Shown here: positions 6,544 to 12,163 of the stretch, one piece after another
Layout: every line of letters begins with the position of its first letter
How positions within the stretch are numbered: the first letter of the stretch is position 1
NCBI GenBank assembly: GCA_903970295.1
Contig: CAJCHQ010000622.1
Span: 1-13,641 of the forward strand
Source of the DNA: Bryobacterales bacterium
GTDB lineage: Bacteria > Cyanobacteriota > Vampirovibrionia > Obscuribacterales > Obscuribacteraceae
Direction of reading: 5' to 3'
DNA: 13,641 nucleotides
Position numbers and translations under genes: made by a program
Notes under the pieces: model-generated
Told to the model about the DNA's origin: nothing
The model's database searches: none
What the model saw: the letters and a program-made list of their open reading frames with translations, nothing else

Positions 6544-8116
6544 AACGAACTCCTGAGCGTCGCGAACGCGCCGACGTTTTGTGATGGCTACGATGATGAG
6601 AATGACTGGCCTTTTGCGCGGAGCAACCGCCCCCGGTGCCATGAGACATAGCGTCTTTGGTGGCGACGCCGACTTGAACTTTGTGAAAAAGAGCGGGCTG
6701 CGCACCATGACCGACCTTCATGGCCTGGCAGGGTTGTCCCTTACCGCAGTTGGGAATGCCCCAGACCACTTGTTCCTCTTTCGAGCAAATTGCTTTGCAA
6801 GAATTCCAGAACTTCTGGGTCAGCCCCGAGTAGCTGGCATCGCGCAATACGCGATGAAGCTTACCGCGCCGAATCTCCCAGGCGATCTCAGTACCGAACT
6901 GAAAATTGTGCCGGCGGTCATCAATCGACCACGACTGGTTGGTATCGAAGTAGATACCATGCCTTGTTCCGGCAATCAGCGCATCGAGCTTTCCGGCATT
7001 GCCTGGTTCGAGTGAAACATTGGTACCACGAATCATCGGCACGTCGGCCCCAGTCTCTGACCTCATCGCCCCTCCCGAGCGCGGCAGACCAAGTCTGGCA
7101 GCCGTCTCGCGAGAAGTGAGGTAACCGACGAAAATGCCGTCTTTGACGAGCGGGGTGCGTTGACCGCGCACACCTTCATCATCGTACTTAAACGAACCGA
7201 GACCACCGGGGATGGTGGCATTATCCGTAATGTTGACGATCGAGGCACCATACTTAAGCTGGTTAAGCTCCCTAGGCAAGAGGAATGTCCGTCCTGCATA
7301 ATTCTCCTCTTCACCGAAAGCTCGGTCGGATTCACACGGATGCATGCAACTCTCATGCGTTTGCAATGCCATCTGCGACCCGCCAATTATGATGTCGATG
7401 CCATCGCTGAACTCCGGGCACAGCGGTGCTCGCGAGACAGCAACCGCTTCTTCGGCCATGCCTTCGGCATGATCTGCCAGAGCCCATTTCTCGATCACTT
7501 CCCAACCGCCTTGCTCGTACTGACCGCCTGCCGAATTCGGATAAGACCGAATTTGATAATTGCCGTCGTGGAAGGCCCAGGCATCTACTCCGCAAGACGA
7601 AGTGACAAATTCTTGAACGATGTGCGAACCCTCACTCGAGACAAACAGCTTTTTCGTCCGGCTGAATTCCAAGCAAGCCGTGGAAAGCTCGATGCCTTTG
7701 ACTTTGAGCGCGATTTTGGTGGCCGCATGGAGTATTCGCGCCTTCTCGGACAACGGAATGGCGAACGGGTCTTTGATTAGCGGGCTGCTCCAGCGACCGA
7801 TGTGGGGCGGTTCCGGCACGAAGACGATGGGTTTCTTCAGGGTCTTGGCGCTGGCGAGGGCATTGGCGTAGGCGTTTCTGACCGCGAGGTCTACAGATCT
7901 CTTATCCGGATATTTGGGTGTGGCCGCGAAGCCCCATCCGCCCCGGGCGAGAATGCGAATACCAAAGCCAATGCTTTTGTCCTCGTTGACGTCCGGAGCC
8001 TCCAAGTTTTCTTGAGTGATTGTCTCGGTGGTAATGACCGTGGCGCGCACATCGGCATAGGTGACGCCAGGAAGACCTACGGCAACGGAAATTGCCTCTT
8101 TGGCGAATCTGTACAT
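6527..8116 (-). CDS. tldD: TldD-type zinc metallopeptidase with His-rich tail
   Basis: A 529-residue catalytic TldD subunit. The zinc site is visible: 'HESCMH' (H254, E255, H259), matching the family HExxxH, and C457 in 'PNCGKGQPCQAM', matching the third ligand. 'KYDDEGVRG' (310-318), 'GGAMRSETGADVPMIRGTN' (348-366) and 'KVGHGAQPALFHKVQVG' (467-483) are also family signatures. Family members normally stop near here, about 480 residues. This one continues for about 46 residues rich in Gly, Ser, Arg and His (motif 'SHSHHRSHH', 505-512). ATG 8116 was chosen because AAGGAGT at 8122-8128 lies five bases upstream; the frame is open to a TTG at 8233 without an SD. It is the first gene of a two-gene operon with pmbA. 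Expected to act in the cytoplasm as a TldD/E heterodimer. Confidence 0.93.
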   Translation of the reverse strand: MYRFAKEAISVAVGLPGVTYADVRATVITTETITQENLEAPDVNEDKSIGFGIRILARGGWGFAATPKYPDKRSVDLAVRNAYANALASAKTLKKPIVFVPEPPHIGRWSSPLIKDPFAIPLSEKARILHAATKIALKVKGIELSTACLEFSRTKKLFVSSEGSHIVQEFVTSSCGVDAWAFHDGNYQIRSYPNSAGGQYEQGGWEVIEKWALADHAEGMAEEAVAVSRAPLCPEFSDGIDIIIGGSQMALQTHESCMHPCESDRAFGEEENYAGRTFLLPRELNQLKYGASIVNITDNATIPGGLGSFKYDDEGVRGQRTPLVKDGIFVGYLTSRETAARLGLPRSGGAMRSETGADVPMIRGTNVSLEPGNAGKLDALIAGTRHGIYFDTNQSWSIDDRRHNFQFGTEIAWEIRRGKLHRVLRDASYSGLTQKFWNSCKAICSKEEQVVWGIPNCGKGQPCQAMKVGHGAQPALFHKVQVGVATKDAMSHGTGGGCSAQKASHSHHRSHHKTSARSRRSGVRYAQRK

Positions 8117-8520
8117 GTGAGACTCCTTACGAAATATATTTCGCTTAATCGCCTGAAGGGTTGTGCATGTGTCGTCGCTCAACCAGGAATGGCGAGCTTT
8201 TCCGTCAGTCAGATCGAGTTCTGAGGAGGGCAAGCCGATGATAATCGGGAGCAGACGACACTTGGTAAAAGTGTTGAAAATGAATGCGCAGATGATTGCG
8301 ATGCGTCGGTGTAGTCGGTAGTTATTAGAATTGGAAGAGTGATAGTCGACCTAGTCGTAGCAAAAGATCGAAAGCTAAAGCTCTTAAAATCATGATTTAC
8401 ACGCGCGCAGAGATCCGTTACAAAGCTTAGTTAGAAGCACCTGGCTTGGTTTGGTAGAAACAAAACAAACAATTTTGCGCCCGCCGGCTTGGACACATCT
8501 AGCGGATCGGACGCGAGGTT
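8117..8520 (-). other. 404-base gap upstream of tldD, no gene seen
   Basis: It contains the tldD ribosome-binding site and an adjacent palindrome, and presumably the operon promoter, for which I could not pick a convincing -35/-10 pair. No terminator with a U-run is seen after the TPR gene that ends at 8521. The read-through frame up to TTG 8233 is not supported as coding. Confidence 0.5.
8130..8143. promoter_or_regulatory. Perfect 14-base palindrome next to tldD ribosome-binding site
   Basis: CGAAATATATTTCG is its own reverse complement. On the minus strand it ends one base before AAGGAGT, the tldD SD. It could be an operator for a dimeric repressor overlapping the early transcribed region, or part of the promoter -10 region. 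Its AT-rich centre contrasts with the surroundings. Confidence 0.45.
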
Positions 8521-9030
8521 TTATGAAGTGCCCTGGTCGCCTTTCAGAGCCTTAGCGCGAGCGTAGTAAAAGAGCGCCTTGTCGAAGTATTTCCACTGAG
8601 CGTAAATATATCCTAGACGCACCAGCCGCGGTGCCAGTATCGGATTGTTGGATCCCAATAACCGCTCGTAAATGTTAAGCGCTTTGCGGGAGAAGGTCCG
8701 GGCCTTAGCCAATTCCCCGTCCACGAGATAGAGCGTGGCCAGGTTATCGAAGCCTGCCGCTAATTGGCAGGCAAAGTGATCTGGCTTGCTTTCGTAGAAA
8801 TGCACGGCGCGCCGGTAGTAATGCACGGCCAGCCTGATTTTTTGCTGTTTGTGATAAACCTGGGCCAGGCCGAACCAACTGTCAGCGAGGACGCGCTTGT
8901 CGTGAGCCGGTCTCTTAGCCTCTTCCACCGCCGCACTGAACATCCGCTCTGCCAGTGTGAGAAAGCCTTCGGAAAGAGCAGTGGTGCCGACTTCGTCGTA
9001 CATACTGTGAATTCTCTCGTGAATCTGCAT
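8521..9030 (-). CDS. Tetratricopeptide (TPR) repeat protein
   Basis: A 169-residue protein built of about four TPR-like helical hairpins: roughly 8-42, 48-81 ('SWFGLAQVYHKQQKIRLAVH'), 90-125 ('FDNLATLYLVDGELAKARTF') and 133-166 ('LVRLGYIYAQWKYFDKALFY'). The 'KALNIYERLLGSNNP' link resembles the kinesin-light-chain-like TPR type that is common in cyanobacteria-related genomes. It should be a cytoplasmic protein-protein interaction scaffold; partner unknown. ATG 9030 is preferred because GAGGT lies about eight bases upstream; the frame reaches back to a TTG at 9081 without an SD. No catalytic domain is attached. Same strand as the tldD operon and the glycosyltransferase, but with separate gaps on both sides. 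Confidence 0.82.
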   Translation of the reverse strand: MQIHERIHSMYDEVGTTALSEGFLTLAERMFSAAVEEAKRPAHDKRVLADSWFGLAQVYHKQQKIRLAVHYYRRAVHFYESKPDHFACQLAAGFDNLATLYLVDGELAKARTFSRKALNIYERLLGSNNPILAPRLVRLGYIYAQWKYFDKALFYYARAKALKGDQGTS

Positions 9031-9127
9031 GGCCACAACCTCGACGTGCCTCTCAAAATAGAGCAGGCGCGCCGGCGGCAAAATGTTGAATTACACAGTG
9101 TTGGCAGGCTGATTTTCTATCGCGTTC

Positions 9128-9155
9128 TTGAATCCGAAATTTACTAATTTATATA
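9128..9155 (+). promoter_or_regulatory. Candidate plus-strand promoter
   Basis: A -35-like TTGAAT (9128-9133) and a -10-like TATATA (9150-9155) are separated by 16 bases. Transcription would start near 9162, just before the strong SD at 9171-9180. Each box matches consensus in only four positions, so the support is mainly positional. Confidence 0.3.
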
Positions 9156-9191
9156 GTGGTAAACGCAGCAAAAGGAGGAGCCGCTGGAAAC

Positions 9192-9329
9192 ATGCTGAAC
9201 ATCAGAATGTTTGCCCGCGGCCTCTCCATTTTCCACCAAGGCAAAAACGGCGTTGGGGCTAAATTCGCCAAAGGCTCTAGAACTCCGTCAGAAGTTTTAG
9301 AGCCCCTCTCAACACGGCTTAAGTCTTGA
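9192..9329 (+). CDS. Candidate small ORF (45 aa) with strong SD
   Basis: A 45-codon ORF beginning MLNIRMFARG and ending in STRLKS. AAAGGAGGAG at 9171-9180 is one of the two best SDs in the window, though its spacing to ATG 9192 (11-13 bases) is longer than usual. A candidate promoter sits upstream. The peptide is basic (about eight Arg/Lys), with no signal peptide and no cysteines. Its end overlaps the 3' end of the opposing glycosyltransferase gene by 11 bases and contains the hairpin likely used to terminate that gene. It could equally be a small RNA or chance. Confidence 0.3.
   Translation: MLNIRMFARGLSIFHQGKNGVGAKFAKGSRTPSEVLEPLSTRLKS
9273..9304 (-). terminator. Hairpin after glycosyltransferase gene
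   Basis: Arms GGCTCTA (9273-9279) and TAGAGCC (9298-9304) form a perfect 7-bp stem, extended by an inner AACT/AGTT pairing. On the minus strand it is followed by only TTT. It lies about 15 bases downstream of the stop codon. Probably a weak terminator or a 3'-end stabilising hairpin. Confidence 0.45.
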
Positions 9330-10512
9330 CCACACCCGTTGTCCACGGCTTGTTCGCGAAGGTCGGCTCATTCCCCCACAGCGCCATGGCGGCGTGGTTG
9401 ACGAGTTCTTCGACATCTTGCCACGACATGTTTGCCCACGTGTTGGTGCTATGCGGTCCCACTGGTCCTGGGCCTTTAGCCGGCACGTAGTTCGAAGCAA
9501 AACGGCGAATCGACTCTTGCCACGAATGCCGGAGTGCGAAATTCCTGCAATCGAGGGGCGAGAGTCGAAGTGCTTTGGCGGCACCGGCTTCGAGGTCAAA
9601 GTCAAGACTGCCGACGAGCGGGTCGGTAATCACGTCGATTGAACCCACGACCGGATACGCCAATGTCCGACAACCGGATGCGAGCGCCTCCAGAAGCACG
9701 AGTCCGAAGGTGTCAGTTCTGCTGGGGAAGACGAAGAGGTCCGAGCCTTTATAGAAATCGGCTAGCGCCTGCCCGGTCTTGATCCCGACAAAATGAGCTT
9801 TCGGATCGATTGCCTGCAGTTCTTCGAGGGTCAAGCCACCGCAGATGTTGCCGACGATCACTTTGCTGTGTTCCTTACCGCCGAGCGTCAACCGCAGAAA
9901 ATCTTCCGGACTTTTCTCGGGTGTGACGCGACCCACGTAGAGAAGCACAGGACGCGGCAGGCTGTCGAAGAATCGCTGCGTCTCGGGGTCTGACATCGTC
10001 GACTGCGTCAACGGCTGAAAGAGCTCCGTGTCGACGCCATGCGAATTGACCACAACACGCTGCAAACCGTTCGCCTCGCACAACTTTTTCATTGACTCGG
10101 TTGGCACAATCACAGCGGAAGCAGCTTCGAAGAACCAGCGTAAGTAGGAGTAAGCGGCAGCGATAGGAACTCCGAACCGCAGCTTCAGATACTCGGGTAC
10201 TTGCGTGTCATAGGTGCAGGTGAATTGCAGACCATGCTCGACACAGTAGCGTCTGGCGAGAAGACCGAGTCGTGTGCATGTGACAATGTGCACGGTGTCG
10301 TAGTCGCCGATGTCCATGAGACTCGAGACATAGGCGTAAGCGTCTTTTTTCGCAGCGTCTTCGGCGAAAATTTCGGAGGTGAACAGGGTTGCTTTGTGAC
10401 CGTCTGCTCGCAGCTGATGCATCATGTGAGAGACGACAGCGTGACAGCCACCCACATTGGTACCAGGCTTCGAGACGGGAGGGTCGCAGAAAATGACGAT
10501 GTTTTTTGACAT
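9319..10512 (-). CDS. GT4-family glycosyltransferase
   Basis: A 397-residue retaining glycosyltransferase with the GT-B fold, family GT4. The N-terminal Rossmann half (1-185) has the glycine loop 'KPGTNVGGCHAVV' (15-27) and 'VIVPTESMKKLC' (134-145). The C-terminal donor half has 'LLYVGRVTPEKSPEDF' (190-205) and 'FPSRTDTFGLVLLEALASG' (262-280). The TDTFGxxxLEA form, with Asp in place of the first Glu of the usual EX7E, is typical of the alpha-mannosyltransferase (MgtA/PimB-like) and sulfoquinovosyl (SqdX/SQD2-like) branch, so an NDP-sugar transfer to a lipid or envelope glycan is likely; donor and acceptor cannot be read. About 60 residues at the C-terminus go beyond the core. ATG 10512 was chosen for AAAGGA six bases upstream; the frame is open to 10620. 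No sugar-pathway neighbours. Confidence 0.9.
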   Translation of the reverse strand: MSKNIVIFCDPPVSKPGTNVGGCHAVVSHMMHQLRADGHKATLFTSEIFAEDAAKKDAYAYVSSLMDIGDYDTVHIVTCTRLGLLARRYCVEHGLQFTCTYDTQVPEYLKLRFGVPIAAAYSYLRWFFEAASAVIVPTESMKKLCEANGLQRVVVNSHGVDTELFQPLTQSTMSDPETQRFFDSLPRPVLLYVGRVTPEKSPEDFLRLTLGGKEHSKVIVGNICGGLTLEELQAIDPKAHFVGIKTGQALADFYKGSDLFVFPSRTDTFGLVLLEALASGCRTLAYPVVGSIDVITDPLVGSLDFDLEAGAAKALRLSPLDCRNFALRHSWQESIRRFASNYVPAKGPGPVGPHSTNTWANMSWQDVEELVNHAAMALWGNEPTFANKPWTTGVVKT

Positions 10513-10775
10513 GGAAAGATCCTTTCGTTTGTCAGGCGTGCTTGAGTCTGGCTCCGTGAGGAACCTGTGTGGAAGCGAAATACTGAGAAGCAAAAGCGAC
10601 TGTGACCTAAGAAAACGCACATCCGAACTTTCCAGCGACTGCTCAGAGCGATGTGGCGGTGCTGCCGGAAACAGGTGAACTTAGTCGTAGACGCAAAACG
10701 TAAGTTTGCATAAGTTCAGCCGAATTGCTTGTGAATAGCTTGGGTCGGAGGGAAGAGATCGTTTGAATTAAGAAA
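10513..10775. other. Divergent intergenic region, no gene seen
   Basis: It separates the minus-strand glycosyltransferase from the plus-strand small-gene cluster and must hold both promoters. An inverted repeat GAACTTA (10677-10683) / TAAGTTC (starting near 10713) is visible. No convincing -35/-10 pair was found on either strand. Confidence 0.4.
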
Positions 10776-11037
10776 GTGAGAATCGATCATGAACTTAGTA
10801 CAGCAGGATCAGCCAATACAACAGCCCTCGCGTTGCAAAGAGGTGACAAGCTGCTTATCTGCTCATTGTGCGGTTTTTCGCCGTTCGCATTTGCCCTGTC
10901 CAGGCTGCCAATGGTCAAGCCACAATCAACAAGAAGCGCCAATAAACACTTATAGCGCGGTTAAACAAAGCTCGATTTTCTTTGAAATTTCAAGCACCCA
11001 CTCCGCGCGGCGAGATCAAGATCATGCCAGTTCTTGA
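10776..11037 (+). pseudogene. Small zinc-ribbon protein split by a frameshift
   Basis: Two overlapping frames each hold half of a zinc ribbon. Frame 1 (GTG 10776 to TAG 10953-10955) gives '...QRGDKLLICSLCGF' with the first CxxC. Frame 2 (ATG 10789 to TGA 11035-11037) gives '...RRSHLPCPGCQW' with the second CxxC. Joining them at the TTTTT run (10874-10878) by dropping one T yields an 86-residue protein with CxxC-x8-CxxC, a compact four-cysteine zinc site, and a polar Ser/His/Gln-rich C-terminus. The join falls exactly between the two cysteine pairs. It could be a real mutation, an assembly or base error in the T-run, or programmed or slippage frameshifting. GTG 10776 lacks a clear SD, so the true start is unsure. 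A small zinc-binding protein, perhaps nucleic-acid or protein binding. Confidence 0.5.
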
Positions 11038-11055
11038 CATGAGGCTAAGGAAGGT

Positions 11056-11388
11056 ATGAGCTCCGCCAGCGACCAGATTCAACTGCAACTGATCCGACAC
11101 TACCGACGGTGCTCTCTTCCCAGACGCTGCCCGAGTTGAACGAAAAATTTCGAACAGTCTCCGGCTGGACCGGAGCAGCGCCGCCTACAGCATGCGACTG
11201 ACATCCAAGCTGACCTCGTGGACGTTTGGCGATACGTGGAGCGGGGCGCATCGAAAATGGGATTTGGTACTTTGCCATTTTTAGTGGGACGCTTCACGCC
11301 ACCTCCACAGAAAGCCCTTATGCTGTTTTTGTGCATCGGAGCCGGTCTGTCAATTCGGGCAAGTAAAATTAGAAAGGCTATCTTATGA
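11056..11388 (+). pseudogene. Probable frameshifted small membrane-protein gene
   Basis: ATG 11056 has AAGGA four bases upstream, but its frame stops at 11137-11139 after 27 codons. Frame -1 is open from 11049 to 11201 and reads like protein ('TDPTLPTVLSSQTLPELNEK'). The first frame is open again from 11140 to a TGA at 11386-11388 and reads 'DIQADLVDVWRYVERG', then 'PPPQKALMLFLCIGAGLSI', a likely transmembrane helix, then basic 'RASKIRKAIL'. That TGA overlaps the next gene's ATG as ATGA, the classic coupled-gene arrangement, which argues the last segment is or was translated. A whole protein of about 110 residues would need two indels. Alternatively only the 43-codon ORF from ATG 11257 is used. 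Decayed gene or assembly errors; function unknown. Confidence 0.4.
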
Positions 11389-11618
11389 CCAGAATTTCGC
11401 ATCACTCAATGTCAATCCTGGCCGCCGCGCTGATCATCATCGCTGTTGCCCCTTCTGTTTTGGCTCGCGGGGCTAATAACCGCGGTCTGCGCATCGCGCC
11501 ACTTCTTTCTGCTCCGCGCATGACTCAATTTCGTCACTTCAATTTCGACATGGCTAACTTGCAATTGAACAGACATAGAAAGAACAACCGCTATCTCATG
11601 CTCGATCAAGGATTTTGA
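11385..11618 (+). CDS. Small secreted protein (77 aa) with signal peptide
   Basis: A 77-residue protein. The N-terminus has a basic start, a hydrophobic core 'MSILAAALIIIAVAP' (9-23) and a probable signal-peptidase I site after 'SVLA' near residue 27. The mature part of about 50 residues is basic and rich in Arg, Asn, Leu and Phe ('NNRGLRIAPLLSAPRM', 'NLQLNRHRKNNRYLML') with no cysteines. The ATG has GAAAGG seven bases upstream and overlaps the stop of the preceding frame (ATGA). A strong terminator follows. Not recognised; it could be an exported structural or signalling peptide, or a cationic peptide acting on membranes. The basic charge is seen; the role is inferred. Confidence 0.65.
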   Translation: MTRISHHSMSILAAALIIIAVAPSVLARGANNRGLRIAPLLSAPRMTQFRHFNFDMANLQLNRHRKNNRYLMLDQGF

Positions 11619-11646
11619 CGCCGCCCCGAAGACAAAAGTGCGTCCG

Positions 11647-11674
11647 AAAGCTGGCCTGGAAAGGGCCAGTTTTT
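11647..11674 (+). terminator. Intrinsic terminator of small-gene cluster
   Basis: Stem CTGGCC (11651-11656) and GGCCAG (11664-11669), loop TGGAAAG. It is extended by a G-T wobble and A-T pairs (AAAG with TTTT) and ends in five Ts (11670-11674). It lies about 29 bases after the stop codon of the secreted-peptide gene. Confidence 0.82.
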
Positions 11675-11760
11675 GCATGAAGATATTGAAGCGTCGCCCA
11701 TTTCCAAGTCGAGCGAAAGGGTTACCACCACCCACTTTGGGTGTTGCCAAGAGCCGACAA

Positions 11761-11798
11761 TTAGCGCGGATTGCGCTAAATGAGGACAATGGCGCTAA
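11761..11798. repeat. Inverted repeat TTAGCGC-GGATT-GCGCTAA plus third copy
   Basis: A perfect 7-bp inverted repeat (11761-11767 and 11773-11779) with a 5-base loop. GCGCTAA recurs at 11792-11798. No U-run follows, so it is more like an operator or repeat-protein site than a terminator. Confidence 0.4.
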
Positions 11799-12049
11799 CT
11801 ATGGCCACCGGATCAAAATCCGCATCAAGCGCTGTTATGGGGGTTTCAGTGCTCAAGCAGACCTCTAGGAGCGATCCGAGTGACTCATCGGTCTGTGACC
11901 TCGGAACCTAACTGCTCCACGACTCCCAGGTTTCTACACTCTATACAAATCGTTAATTGCCTGACTCAAACCACTCAATTAGTCTCGAATTGCATACCCA
12001 TCCCCTCTCCCAGCTCAGACCTTAAAAAAACAGCCGCAAATCACGAGTT

Positions 12050-12087
12050 AAGAACATCTTGGTAGTTCGAATCTGAACTGAGTTCTT
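12050..12087. repeat. Nested inverted repeats upstream of the poly-Lys protein gene
   Basis: The outer pair is AAGAAC (12050-12055) with GTTCTT (12082-12087); the inner hairpin is AGTTC (12064-12068) with GAACT (12075-12079). It lies about 76 bases before the start codon, where a 5' leader structure or operator would be. No U-run. Confidence 0.3.
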
Positions 12088-12163
12088 GACCCGAAGTCTG
12101 CGCGTTGCGTTGGTCTTTGCTGCCAGAAACGCCCATCAAAATCAATCGAGGAGAAGTAAGAAA

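Larger units (their letters stand above)
11675..12163. other. 489-base gap without a convincing gene
   Basis: An open frame of 63 codons (ATG 11677 to TAG at 11868) exists directly after the terminator but has no SD; it encodes a very basic peptide (RRPFPSRAK...) and I do not call it. The rest is AT/C-rich with several inverted repeats (listed separately) and leads to the SD of the next gene. A TTGACC word at 12086 could be a -35 box, but no -10 box pairs with it. Confidence 0.45.

Noticed and set aside
6544..6708. Extended N-terminus of pmbA (TTG start at 6708)
   Set aside because: It overlaps tldD coding sequence, has no SD, and ATG 6543 has AGGAG at ideal spacing with the family-like N-terminus following it.
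8117..8233. Extended N-terminus of tldD (start at 8233)
   Set aside because: No SD, composition unlike the family, and it crosses the AAGGAGT site that clearly serves ATG 8116.
11045..11405. Minus-strand ORFs of 77 and 101 codons
   Set aside because: They oppose better supported plus-strand frames, lack SDs, and have shadow-like composition.
11638..11868. 76-codon plus-strand ORF after the terminator
   Set aside because: It starts inside or just after the terminator hairpin, has no SD, and encodes a very basic peptide without recognisable character.
12064..12075. tRNA T-loop-like TTCGAATC
   Set aside because: The flanks cannot form a T-stem or acceptor stem, and no D-arm or anticodon arm is found upstream.
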